Shown here piece by piece: positions 1 through 5,382 of a DNA stretch of 5,382 nucleotides (its first letter is position 1; each line of letters starts with the position of its first letter). This DNA is from Candidatus Latescibacterota bacterium (lineage in GTDB: Bacteria > JAAXHH01 > JABIQT01). Location of the stretch: positions 1 to 5,382 of the forward strand of contig JABIQT010001118.1 in NCBI GenBank assembly GCA_018667995.1, given 5' to 3'. Under the pieces are notes generated by a model. That model was given only the letters and a program-made list of their open reading frames with translations, did no database searches and was not told the DNA's origin. Both the position numbers and the translations under genes were made by a program.

Positions 1-294
1 TGTATGATTGGTAAGATTTCCGTAGATTACTGAGCATGGCCCATGGTCGTGAGGCTGTGACTTGCTGCCCTTTCGGCCGCCATGGACTATGACGTGTATA
101 TCTGTCACCGCGTCGTATCCTACTTCCGTGAATCCGGTGTGTTTCTCCAGGTCGACATTATCCTCAAGGAATGACGGTTCTCGCAGAAGTCGTTCCATAT
201 GGATGCGAATGTCGTCCAATCCTCCCTCAAGCCCTTTCGAATCGATTACCGTGCGGGCGTCTCCGAGAAACTGATCAACCGTGTATTTCGACAT
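1..294 (-). CDS. Cupin-fold metalloprotein, N-terminal part (runs off the window)
   Basis: This is the first 98 codons of a gene whose 3' end lies beyond position 1. The frame is open from the ATG at 294 to the edge, and a strong ribosome binding site (GGAGGAGG, six bases upstream) fixes the start. The N-terminal 60 residues look helical and acidic. A beta-rich stretch then leads into G76-x5-H82-D83-H84-G85 followed by a strand and Y91-G92, which fits the first cupin motif (G-x5-HxH) supplying two metal-binding histidines. The HDHG...VIYGN pattern resembles the cysteine-dioxygenase-like and related bacterial cupins, which are often small-molecule dioxygenases. The second cupin motif, with the third histidine, would lie outside the window, so enzyme activity cannot be judged. 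It follows the aminotransferase gene by 27 bases and is probably the last visible member of the same operon. The family call is fairly sure; substrate unknown. Confidence 0.8.
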   Translation of the reverse strand, partial: MSKYTVDQFLGDARTVIDSKGLEGGLDDIRIHMERLLREPSFLEDNVDLEKHTGFTEVGYDAVTDIHVIVHGGRKGSKSQPHDHGPCSVIYGNLTNHT

Positions 295-300
295 GTTTGT

Positions 301-308
301 CCTCCTCC
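301..308 (-). promoter_or_regulatory. Ribosome binding site of the cupin gene
   Basis: On the minus strand this reads GGAGGAGG, six bases before the ATG at 294. It is the best Shine-Dalgarno match in the window and settles the start of the partial cupin gene. It suggests that this gene is translated efficiently on its own rather than only by coupling to the upstream stop codon 27 bases away. Confidence 0.8.
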
Positions 309-321
309 GTTACGGGGTTTG

Positions 322-1659
322 TTATTTCACCAACCGCCGGAATGGTTCCTTTTTGATATCACATTGCAGCAGCTCATCGAGGTTCCCAGCATCAAGCCCC
401 TTCTTAATGACGCTGAAAGATTCCGATGCCGCGCGTCCGGTAATCCTGATATCTTCTTCCGTGTGAGCGAGGGTCGCTTTGAATCCCATATATGTATGGA
501 TTCCTCGTCGGGCCATCTCCTGAATGAATAGTGTAGCCACTGCCGATGCCAGCCTTGGATCGGGCAGGTCGAGCGCCACCCCTGGATTGGTGTATAGTCC
601 GGCGCATCGACCGGAGAGTCCGGAATCGGTAATCGCCTGGTCAATGGTGGTCCGCAGCGACTCACCTATCTCTTCGAATCGACGTTCTGAATCCCTCTTT
701 TTAAGCTCGCGAATGGTTGTAAGGGAGGCAGCCAATCCCGTATTGTCGCTCCAGTACGAGCTTGAGACAAACATCCTTCCCGCTGGTTCCATGACTTCTT
801 GTGAGCCCACAACAGCTCCCATGGGATACCCGTTCGACATGGCCTTGGCGACAACGGTCATATCGGGTGTAACGCCGAGATACTCTTGCACACCGCCAAC
901 ACGCAGACGCCATCCGCACGATACTTCATCAAAGATGAGCACCGCTCCGTTTTTCCTGGAGAGTGCCTGTACGGCTTTCAGATAACCTGGATCAGGCAAC
1001 TCCGACCGAACGGGTTCCATCATCACCGCTGCGACTTTCCCGGCGTGTTCATCGAAAAGAGCTTCCAACATAGCCGTGTCGCCATAGGTGAACGGAATTG
1101 CCGTTCCGGCCAGGGCCCTCGGCACACCTGTTGGCTCAATTCCGGCAAAGGGGTACTCGCCGCTCTCCGGATCTACCAGGTAATTTGCTGATTGATACCA
1201 ATCGTGCCAGCCGTGGTATCCGCAGAATAGTATCACGTCCCTATTTGTCGTCCCTCGAGCTATCCTGGCTGCAACGGCGCACGCTTCCCCACCGGCCTTG
1301 GTATAGCGTACCATCTCGGCACTGGGAATGGTTTCGACGAGTTCTTCCGCCAGGTCAATTTCCAGTGGACCATTTAGCGTGTAGAGGCTGCCACGATCAA
1401 TCTGAGCCTTAACGGCCCTGTCCACTACGTCATCCGCGTGGCCCAGTATCACCGCACCAACGGCATTCACCCAATCAATGTATTCGTTACCATCAACGTC
1501 GACGAATCGCGATCCCTTTGCATGGTCTGCATATACAGGGCTCACTCCGTTTGCGAATTGACTGGCACGCCGGCTGATCAGCTGGGTGCGGCCGGGTATC
1601 AGCTTGTTGGCACGGGCATACAGTTCCAAGGATTTGCTGATGTCTGGAAAGTCTGGCAT
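322..1659 (-). CDS. Class III PLP-dependent aminotransferase, glutamate-1-semialdehyde aminomutase-like
   Basis: A 445-residue fold-type I PLP enzyme of normal family length. Numbering from the ATG at 1659, visible signatures are VDVDGNEYIDW near residue 53, the cofactor loop KAGGEA near 121, YHGWHDW at 148-154, the pyridine-nitrogen aspartate D244 in IFDEVSCGWR, and K272 in AKAMSNGYPMGA as the predicted Schiff-base lysine. YHGWxDW and the overall motif order place it near glutamate-1-semialdehyde aminomutases. However, the cofactor loop is KAGGEA rather than the NSGTEA-like form, and the setting among oxygenases and a sugar-type reductase argues for transamination of a pathway intermediate instead of tetrapyrrole synthesis (inference). 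The frame opens further to an ATG at 1704, which would overlap the previous gene by 32 bases. I prefer 1659 because AAAGGTGG sits five bases upstream and the enzyme starts 13 bases after the previous stop codon. Cytosolic, no signal peptide. Confidence 0.92.
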   Translation of the reverse strand: MPDFPDISKSLELYARANKLIPGRTQLISRRASQFANGVSPVYADHAKGSRFVDVDGNEYIDWVNAVGAVILGHADDVVDRAVKAQIDRGSLYTLNGPLEIDLAEELVETIPSAEMVRYTKAGGEACAVAARIARGTTNRDVILFCGYHGWHDWYQSANYLVDPESGEYPFAGIEPTGVPRALAGTAIPFTYGDTAMLEALFDEHAGKVAAVMMEPVRSELPDPGYLKAVQALSRKNGAVLIFDEVSCGWRLRVGGVQEYLGVTPDMTVVAKAMSNGYPMGAVVGSQEVMEPAGRMFVSSSYWSDNTGLAASLTTIRELKKRDSERRFEEIGESLRTTIDQAITDSGLSGRCAGLYTNPGVALDLPDPRLASAVATLFIQEMARRGIHTYMGFKATLAHTEEDIRITGRAASESFSVIKKGLDAGNLDELLQCDIKKEPFRRLVK

Positions 1660-1664
1660 TCCAA

Positions 1665-1672
1665 CCACCTTT
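1665..1672 (-). promoter_or_regulatory. Ribosome binding site choosing the aminotransferase start
   Basis: The minus strand reads AAAGGTGG here, five bases before the ATG at 1659 and directly after the TAG stop of the preceding PhyH gene. The alternative ATG at 1704 has only a poor AGGTAG about ten bases away, so this site supports the shorter, 445-residue protein. Confidence 0.6.
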
Positions 1673-2494
1673 CTATAGCGATCTGAGTTTTCGTTCCCAA
1701 CCATATTTGCTACTACCTGTCAGCAGGGCTCGGTGTTCCTCTGGGAGAGTTCGGACGAACGATTCGTCCGGCTCGTATCCGTTCCAGGTCTGGAACATAG
1801 TCGGGCAATAGCCGGCAATGATCAGGACACGGTCTTTGTCAGATTCAATGATACCCGATGCGTGCATCAGCGACTCGAAGAAAAGGAGGGTCGAGCCTGC
1901 GGGAGCCACCACCTCATGTATGAGTCTCGGATCGTCCATGGCGGCGGAGACGATGCTATCTCGATCTACTTCATCGGTGATCTTGTGGGAGCCGGCGATC
2001 ACCGTGGTGCCCCCGTCTCCCGGTTCGAGATCCGTTAGATTCGTGAGGGTCTTAATGAACGTAAAATGATAGAGTCCATTGCGTGTATAGTTGAAGCCTG
2101 GGTTAATTCCGCGGTGGAAACCATAGGATTTCGGTCCCTTCAAAGGCCCCGTTGGACGGCGAATATGGGCATCAGATTGCTCCAGGCGAACCGTGCCTCC
2201 TACGATCTCCTCCGCCATGCTTAAGAGCCGCGGGTGAGTAACATATTCCAAATAGGCGGGGTCGATGTGAGGCAGGTTATCCACTCGAAAGTAGGTTTCC
2301 GTCGTACTGGAGTAGTGAGATGATGGTGATGGCGTTTCCCCGGTGCGTCGGAACTCGGATTCAATACGGTAGGTAGTTTCAAGCAGTCTGCCCGTCTGGT
2401 CTGCCGAGAGCGCGTTTTCGATGACGACATATCCGTTAATGTCCAGATAGAGCCGCTGAGCGGGAGTCAGGGCTGGCGTGCATTCCTGAGTCAT
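1673..2494 (-). CDS. Phytanoyl-CoA dioxygenase (PhyH) family protein with HRG in place of HxD
   Basis: A 273-residue protein of usual PhyH length, presumably an Fe(II)/2-oxoglutarate-dependent enzyme of the cytosol. The N-terminus has the family opening (DINGYVVIENALS, residues 18-30). The core holds PGDGGTTVIAGSHK at 158-171 and the closing GSTLLFFESLMHASG near 200-214, with distal iron-ligand candidate H211 and R222 as the likely 2-oxoglutarate carboxylate partner. The proximal motif should be HxD; here the best candidate is H127-R128-G129 in YGFHRGINPG, so the carboxylate ligand is replaced by glycine. No aspartate or glutamate lies in the ten residues after H127. Glycine at this site is known from halide-binding relatives, but other ligand choices cannot be excluded. 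The start is supported by AGGA six bases upstream, overlapping the stop codon of the preceding reductase (8-base gap). It is a distant paralogue of the PhyH gene two places upstream. Substrate unknown. Confidence 0.9.
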   Translation of the reverse strand: MTQECTPALTPAQRLYLDINGYVVIENALSADQTGRLLETTYRIESEFRRTGETPSPSSHYSSTTETYFRVDNLPHIDPAYLEYVTHPRLLSMAEEIVGGTVRLEQSDAHIRRPTGPLKGPKSYGFHRGINPGFNYTRNGLYHFTFIKTLTNLTDLEPGDGGTTVIAGSHKITDEVDRDSIVSAAMDDPRLIHEVVAPAGSTLLFFESLMHASGIIESDKDRVLIIAGYCPTMFQTWNGYEPDESFVRTLPEEHRALLTGSSKYGWERKLRSL

Positions 2495-2502
2495 GATTTT
2501 TC

Positions 2503-3495
2503 CTATGGGATTTGGAGGCGCGGGTTCTTGTAGAGTACTTCTGAGAGATATTCTGGTGATCCCTCTTCATCGGGCAGACGTTCGTGATGCCAATCGTGAT
2601 GCGTCGGTATGTGGTCTTCATGATAGGGCCAGATATCGAAGGGGTCGAAGCCCAGCGCTGTCTTCAACTTTTCTGAGTTCATGGTCACGTTGCCCGCGCG
2701 TGGGGGAATTGGGCTGGCCTCATGACGTAAACATCCCATGAGGTGGCTGGGGTCATATCCGCCTATTCGATTCACGATCTGAGCGATCTGATAGAGGCTC
2801 AAAATGCTCGGACCGCCCGCGTGGTAAAGGCCTTTGAACTGATTCGACAGGACGATCTCAAGAAGACGGTTCAGACAGTCGGTATAGGTCGGTGTTCGCA
2901 CTTCATCGTAGTAGAGCGTCGCCGGTAGTGACTTCTTGAATCGTGACTGGATCCAGTCGATAGCGCCTGCATGACCGTTGAAGCTAATACCCATTGGCAG
3001 GGAAATGCGAAGGATGCATGCGTCAGGTCGACCGTCGAGAAAAAGCTGTTCCGCATCGACCATGTTCTTACCGTAGACCGTCACGGGATCGGTGGGATCC
3101 TCTTCAAGATGTCCTCCGCTCCCGGTGCCCGAAAATACCAGATCAACCGAGAGCGTGACGATTCGCGTGTCTGGTCTGGCGGCTGAGAGTAATGTGTCGA
3201 CGCTGCTGACGTTAATTCTTCGTGCGTTCTCCGGTGCTAGTTCGCAGGATTTGAGTTTGCAGGTGCCCTCGCAATTGAGGACGGAGCCAAATTGATACTC
3301 GTCGAACAGTCTATTCATACCATCCGTATCGTCGGCGTTCAGGGGAACGATACCGTCTCCCTGCAGGGGCCAGTTGTCGACACGGCGGGTTCCGATGACC
3401 TGGCCGGGATATTGTTTGTGAAAATACCGAAAAGCGTTGTAACCGGACACACCGGCCACGCCAGTAATCAACAATGGAAATGCAATATCACTCAT
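2503..3495 (-). CDS. RmlD-like extended SDR (sugar-nucleotide reductase/epimerase type)
   Basis: A 330-residue NAD(P)-binding Rossmann protein resembling dTDP-4-dehydrorhamnose reductase (RmlD) and its relatives. The N-terminus carries the dinucleotide motif TGVAGVSG (residues 11-18, GxxGxxG). A central SVDLVFSGTG (116-125) matches the SxDxVFxG strand containing the catalytic Ser/Thr. The catalytic tyrosine region is VYGKNMVDAE (140-149), with Y141. In RmlD and other SDRs the lysine falls four residues after the tyrosine; here that position is M145, with K143 at the wrong spacing. LYHAGGPSILSLYQIA (223-238) fits the substrate-domain strand of the family. The C-terminal tail is histidine-rich (six His between 292 and 304). 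It begins nine bases after the upstream PhyH gene, with AGGT just ahead of the ATG. Likely role: reducing or epimerising a keto sugar or similar intermediate, but the missing lysine leaves catalysis uncertain. It could instead be a non-catalytic binding partner, like the RmlD-like MAT2B subunit. Confidence 0.88.
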   Translation of the reverse strand: MSDIAFPLLITGVAGVSGYNAFRYFHKQYPGQVIGTRRVDNWPLQGDGIVPLNADDTDGMNRLFDEYQFGSVLNCEGTCKLKSCELAPENARRINVSSVDTLLSAARPDTRIVTLSVDLVFSGTGSGGHLEEDPTDPVTVYGKNMVDAEQLFLDGRPDACILRISLPMGISFNGHAGAIDWIQSRFKKSLPATLYYDEVRTPTYTDCLNRLLEIVLSNQFKGLYHAGGPSILSLYQIAQIVNRIGGYDPSHLMGCLRHEASPIPPRAGNVTMNSEKLKTALGFDPFDIWPYHEDHIPTHHDWHHERLPDEEGSPEYLSEVLYKNPRLQIP

Positions 3496-3504
3496 TAGAC
3501 CTGT

Positions 3505-4326
3505 TCAGTTCTTCGGCCAGGCACGAAACAGGTTTCCCTGCTCTTCATCATAGCGGTCAAATGTCTGTGCCGTTATGTGTTGGGGTTCGTCCATGGTGGC
3601 TATGTTTTGAGACATCATCCAATGAGGACCATAGCCTACATGCAGCGTTTTGCGTATCTGGTCCGATTGATTGGTGAAGCCACCGTGTCTAAGATTCTCC
3701 GTGAAGAAGATCGCGTCTCCTGATTTCACTTCCAATCCGACCATGCTGGGATCCTCGTCAGGATTGGGACCGTATGGCGCAGGGATACTGGTTTTGTGCG
3801 AAGCCGGCACCACACAAAATGCTCCCTGCTCGTTGGAGACATCGTGCACAAAATAGATCATTCTGACCATCATACAATCGATTCCTGATGCGATGTGCCT
3901 ATATCTATACTTGCGGCTGACTTCATCACCGCCACCATGTGTGCCCGATGCGTTTCCGCGATATCGAATTCGAATCTCGGAGTTGTTGATGGTCGGGCGT
4001 TCACGAATAACGGCTTTAACGTATTCCATTGTTTGGCTATGGTTCACGAGTACATCAAAGGCTTCGTCCGAATTCCAGAAATCTTCGACCATCAAAGTAC
4101 AGCCTTCTCTATTGGATCCCTGGGTGTGGTATCCGAGTTCCTCACTGCAGTGGTACTCAGCGCCCCAGGCACTCCTTTTTCTTGGCGGCATTGCGACATG
4201 CTCGAGGGCATGTCCTTCAAGTTGGTCGATAGCGTCTGAGAGGACCGTAGACTGACCCGACGAGAGCATATTCCGAATCACCACGTAGCCATTTCGATCA
4301 AATTCATACCGTTCAGATTCTGTCAT
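3505..4326 (-). CDS. Phytanoyl-CoA dioxygenase (PhyH) family protein with HGG in place of HxD
   Basis: A 273-residue protein, the same length as the second PhyH protein of this operon but clearly diverged from it. The N-terminal FDRNGYVVIRNMLS (9-22), the QGAFCVVPASHKT strand-turn (167-179), GDAIFFTENLRHGG (203-216) and IRKTLHVGYGPHW (224-236) follow the PhyH order. Predicted ligands are distal H214 and R225 for 2-oxoglutarate. The proximal motif reads G128-T129-H130-G131-G132-G133-D134-E135, so the residue two after the histidine is glycine and not aspartate; D134 or E135 might take over as carboxylate. Other features are an unusual histidine- and arginine-rich middle (RKYRYRH, 138-144). It starts seven bases after the TIM-barrel gene's TAA; AGGGA lies ten bases upstream, so translational coupling is likely. 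Expected to be cytosolic. Hydroxylase, halogenase-like and non-catalytic roles all remain open. Confidence 0.9.
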   Translation of the reverse strand: MTESERYEFDRNGYVVIRNMLSSGQSTVLSDAIDQLEGHALEHVAMPPRKRSAWGAEYHCSEELGYHTQGSNREGCTLMVEDFWNSDEAFDVLVNHSQTMEYVKAVIRERPTINNSEIRIRYRGNASGTHGGGDEVSRKYRYRHIASGIDCMMVRMIYFVHDVSNEQGAFCVVPASHKTSIPAPYGPNPDEDPSMVGLEVKSGDAIFFTENLRHGGFTNQSDQIRKTLHVGYGPHWMMSQNIATMDEPQHITAQTFDRYDEEQGNLFRAWPKN

Positions 4327-4333
4327 TCTGAAG

Positions 4334-5122
4334 TTATCCCTGTAGTTCGATGTCCTTCACCGATTGAATCCATTCACGTGTCCATTCTACTGCCTCTAAA
4401 TCGAGATCGCATATGCAACTCGCAAGGAAGATCATTCCTTCAATACGACCTTCCTGTAGCCATTTGAGTCCCTGAACACATTGCCGTTCCATATCGCCCA
4501 CTGAGATGGTTTTCTTTGCGCCGTAGTCGTACATATAGCAGCCCAGGAGTTTTCGCTTGTCACCCGCTAATGATTCGAATCTGCTGAAATCCTGCTCCAA
4601 CTGGTCCAGCAATTCTGCGCGCCACGTCCAATAGGTGACCACATCACAAAGTGACAGATGTGCGCCGATATCCAACTCCATCTGGTGTTGGTAGAGCACA
4701 ACCCATAGGTCCAGTTTACGACCATCTACCGTCAATCCCTCACGTATCGAGCGAAGGGACGCCGCATCATGCACGGCAACTCCTGTTGGATCGTCCCGGA
4801 AGAAATCGTCCATCACCACGCCGCTCATGTTCGGATGCGCCTCTGCAAGCTGTCTTGTATATCTGATCTCCTCGCTATCGGCAGCACCACCAGCTCCGAC
4901 AATGGACCAGACAAATTGATCCAGGGGGCGAAAGGTCCGGGCGTATTGCTCGTAGGGCGGCTCGGGACGGTCCTCATAGCGCACCATGATCATATTGGGT
5001 ACGTCCAGATAGAGTGCACCTTCCGCTGGAGTCATTCTTGAGGTGGCCGCAATATCATATCCGTGGTCGTGGCTACCGCTTTCATGGCCCCATATCCAGA
5101 ATCTATCTCGTACTCGATCCAT
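4334..5122 (-). CDS. Compact (beta/alpha)8-barrel protein of unknown function, glycosidase-like
   Basis: I do not recognise a named family. The 262 residues contain eight evenly spaced hydrophobic strands: RFWIWGHE (7-14), NMIMVRYE (43-50), QFVWSIVG (69-76), MSGVVMDDFF (99-108), LDLWVVLYQ (137-145), CDVVTYWTW (159-167), KLLGCYMYDYG (191-201) and IEGMIFLAS (227-235). This is the pattern of a complete small TIM barrel. Strand ends carry polar or aromatic residues suited to a sugar pocket: E14, H18 and H20; D105/D106; Q145/H146; W165/W167; Y197/D199/Y200. The adjacent aspartates after strand 4 recall glycoside hydrolases, but an isomerase or a lyase would look alike. There is no signal peptide, so it acts in the cytosol, unlike most polysaccharide-degrading enzymes. 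It is the first gene of the operon, with GGAGA six bases before the ATG. The N-terminal WGHESGSHDHG and the C-terminal CDLDLEAVEWTREW look like family-defining motifs. Confidence 0.82.
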   Translation of the reverse strand: MDRVRDRFWIWGHESGSHDHGYDIAATSRMTPAEGALYLDVPNMIMVRYEDRPEPPYEQYARTFRPLDQFVWSIVGAGGAADSEEIRYTRQLAEAHPNMSGVVMDDFFRDDPTGVAVHDAASLRSIREGLTVDGRKLDLWVVLYQHQMELDIGAHLSLCDVVTYWTWRAELLDQLEQDFSRFESLAGDKRKLLGCYMYDYGAKKTISVGDMERQCVQGLKWLQEGRIEGMIFLASCICDLDLEAVEWTREWIQSVKDIELQG

Positions 5123-5166
5123 TTGGTTTCTCCGCTAGGTGATCAATAGAGTCGCATGAAGTTTTC

Positions 5167-5197
5167 GTAAACTGTGCCCTTCAGGTGGGTGTGTCAA
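5167..5197 (-). promoter_or_regulatory. Weak promoter candidate for the operon (consensus -35 only)
   Basis: The minus strand has a perfect TTGACA at 5197-5192. The best -10 options downstream (CAGTTT at 17-base spacing, GTTTAC at 19) match TATAAT poorly, so the site is only suggestive. If used, the transcript would start roughly 35 to 40 bases ahead of the first ATG. Confidence 0.25.
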
Positions 5198-5261
5198 GCC
5201 GAAACAGCTCCCTCTACCGGCTACAGTTAGGACGGGGTATCGTCATCACAGGGACCGAGTT

Positions 5262-5270
5262 ATCATAGCA
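5262..5270 (-). promoter_or_regulatory. Candidate extended -10 promoter for the operon
   Basis: The minus strand reads TGCTATGAT, an extended -10 (TGn) followed by TATGAT, five of six matches to TATAAT. The -35 position 17 bases upstream (TTCCTT) is poor, which extended -10 promoters tolerate. Transcription would begin near 5255 and give a leader of about 130 bases before the first gene. Confidence 0.3.
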
Positions 5271-5333
5271 TGTCGTTTACTGAAAAGGAAGTGCTAATGT
5301 ACACGCTTGATCCCGCTCAGAATCTCATCTGTG

Positions 5334-5342
5334 TGGTATAAT
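5334..5342 (+). promoter_or_regulatory. Candidate divergent promoter (extended -10)
   Basis: The plus strand reads TGGTATAAT, a perfect TATAAT preceded by the TGn extension. No good -35 is seen at normal spacing (CGCTCA at 17 bases). It points away from the operon and would serve a gene to the right of the window. A chance match in A/T-rich sequence is possible. Confidence 0.3.
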
Positions 5343-5382
5343 CAGGAAACGAGTCCGGATTGGCCATCGGTTGGTGCTTTAA

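Larger units (their letters stand above)
5123..5382. other. Upstream intergenic region, no convincing gene
   Basis: These 260 bases precede the first gene of the operon. I see no tRNA, strong hairpin terminator, repeat array or complete gene. They hold two weak promoter candidates facing the operon, one good extended -10 box facing right, and short open stretches discussed under findings. The arrangement suggests that the operon begins here and that a gene pointing the other way may start just to the right, outside the window. Confidence 0.5.

Noticed and set aside
295-321. Terminator between the aminotransferase and the cupin gene
   Set aside because: The 27-base gap has no stable stem-loop followed by a T-run and is largely occupied by the cupin ribosome binding site.
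524-985. A 153-codon plus-strand open frame antisense to the aminotransferase
   Set aside because: The minus strand encodes conserved PLP-enzyme motifs over the same bases. The plus-strand translation has no recognisable motif and no ribosome binding site, so it is a shadow of the real gene.
322-1659. Assigning the aminotransferase as hemL (tetrapyrrole synthesis)
   Set aside because: Motifs fit the broader family, but the cofactor loop and the neighbouring genes do not support a housekeeping role, so no symbol is given.
1733-2069. Overlapping plus-strand frames opposite the second PhyH gene
   Set aside because: They lie opposite the conserved PhyH core, and their translations are low in plausible structure; treated as shadow frames.
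3893-4255. Plus-strand frames of 114 and 120 codons opposite the first PhyH gene
   Set aside because: Two different frames are open over the same stretch, which reflects composition of the coding strand; neither has family motifs.
5355-5370. Imperfect palindrome around TGGCCA as an operator
   Set aside because: Only the six central bases are a true palindrome; the arms need a bulge, and there is no second copy, so it is at chance level.
5317-5382. C-terminal end of an upstream minus-strand gene (open frame of 21 codons ending in TGA at 5319-5317)
   Set aside because: Too short to tell from chance, with no recognisable motif and no terminator following it.

Overview
The window looks bacterial: every gene starts with ATG, most have a Shine-Dalgarno-like sequence close upstream, and the genes are packed with gaps of 7 to 27 bases. 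Base composition is moderate, roughly half G+C. Two phytanoyl-CoA dioxygenase (PhyH) family genes together with a TIM-barrel protein of unknown function remind me of uncultured phyla rich in PhyH proteins (Poribacteria, Latescibacteria, Planctomycetes and relatives). That placement is a low-confidence inference; the window has no phylogenetic marker.

Layout, read in the direction of transcription (all genes on the minus strand, right to left): (1) 5122-4334, a compact eight-stranded TIM-barrel protein of unknown function; (2) 4326-3505, a PhyH-like Fe(II)/2-oxoglutarate enzyme; (3) 3495-2503, an RmlD-like NAD(P)-dependent sugar-nucleotide reductase/epimerase-type SDR; (4) 2494-1673, a second PhyH-like enzyme; (5) 1659-322, a class III PLP aminotransferase of the glutamate-1-semialdehyde aminomutase type; (6) 294-1, the N-terminal 98 codons of a cupin (HxH) metalloprotein that leaves the window. 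Together they look like one operon. Positions 5123-5382 hold no convincing gene. They contain weak promoter candidates for the operon, an extended -10 box pointing the other way, and a short possible fragment of a divergent reading frame.

The gene set (aminotransferase, extended SDR, two oxygenase-fold enzymes, cupin, sugar-enzyme-like barrel) reads as a small-molecule pathway, perhaps building or breaking down a modified amino sugar or similar polar metabolite. No product can be named. The most notable point is that both PhyH proteins have glycine where the usual iron-binding HxD motif has aspartate (H-R-G and H-G-G), while keeping the distal histidine and the downstream arginine. This is the pattern of non-heme iron halogenases, though it may instead mark an ordinary PhyH subfamily with another ligand arrangement. 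The SDR also lacks the lysine of its YxxxK motif (Y-G-K-N-M) and has a histidine-rich tail.
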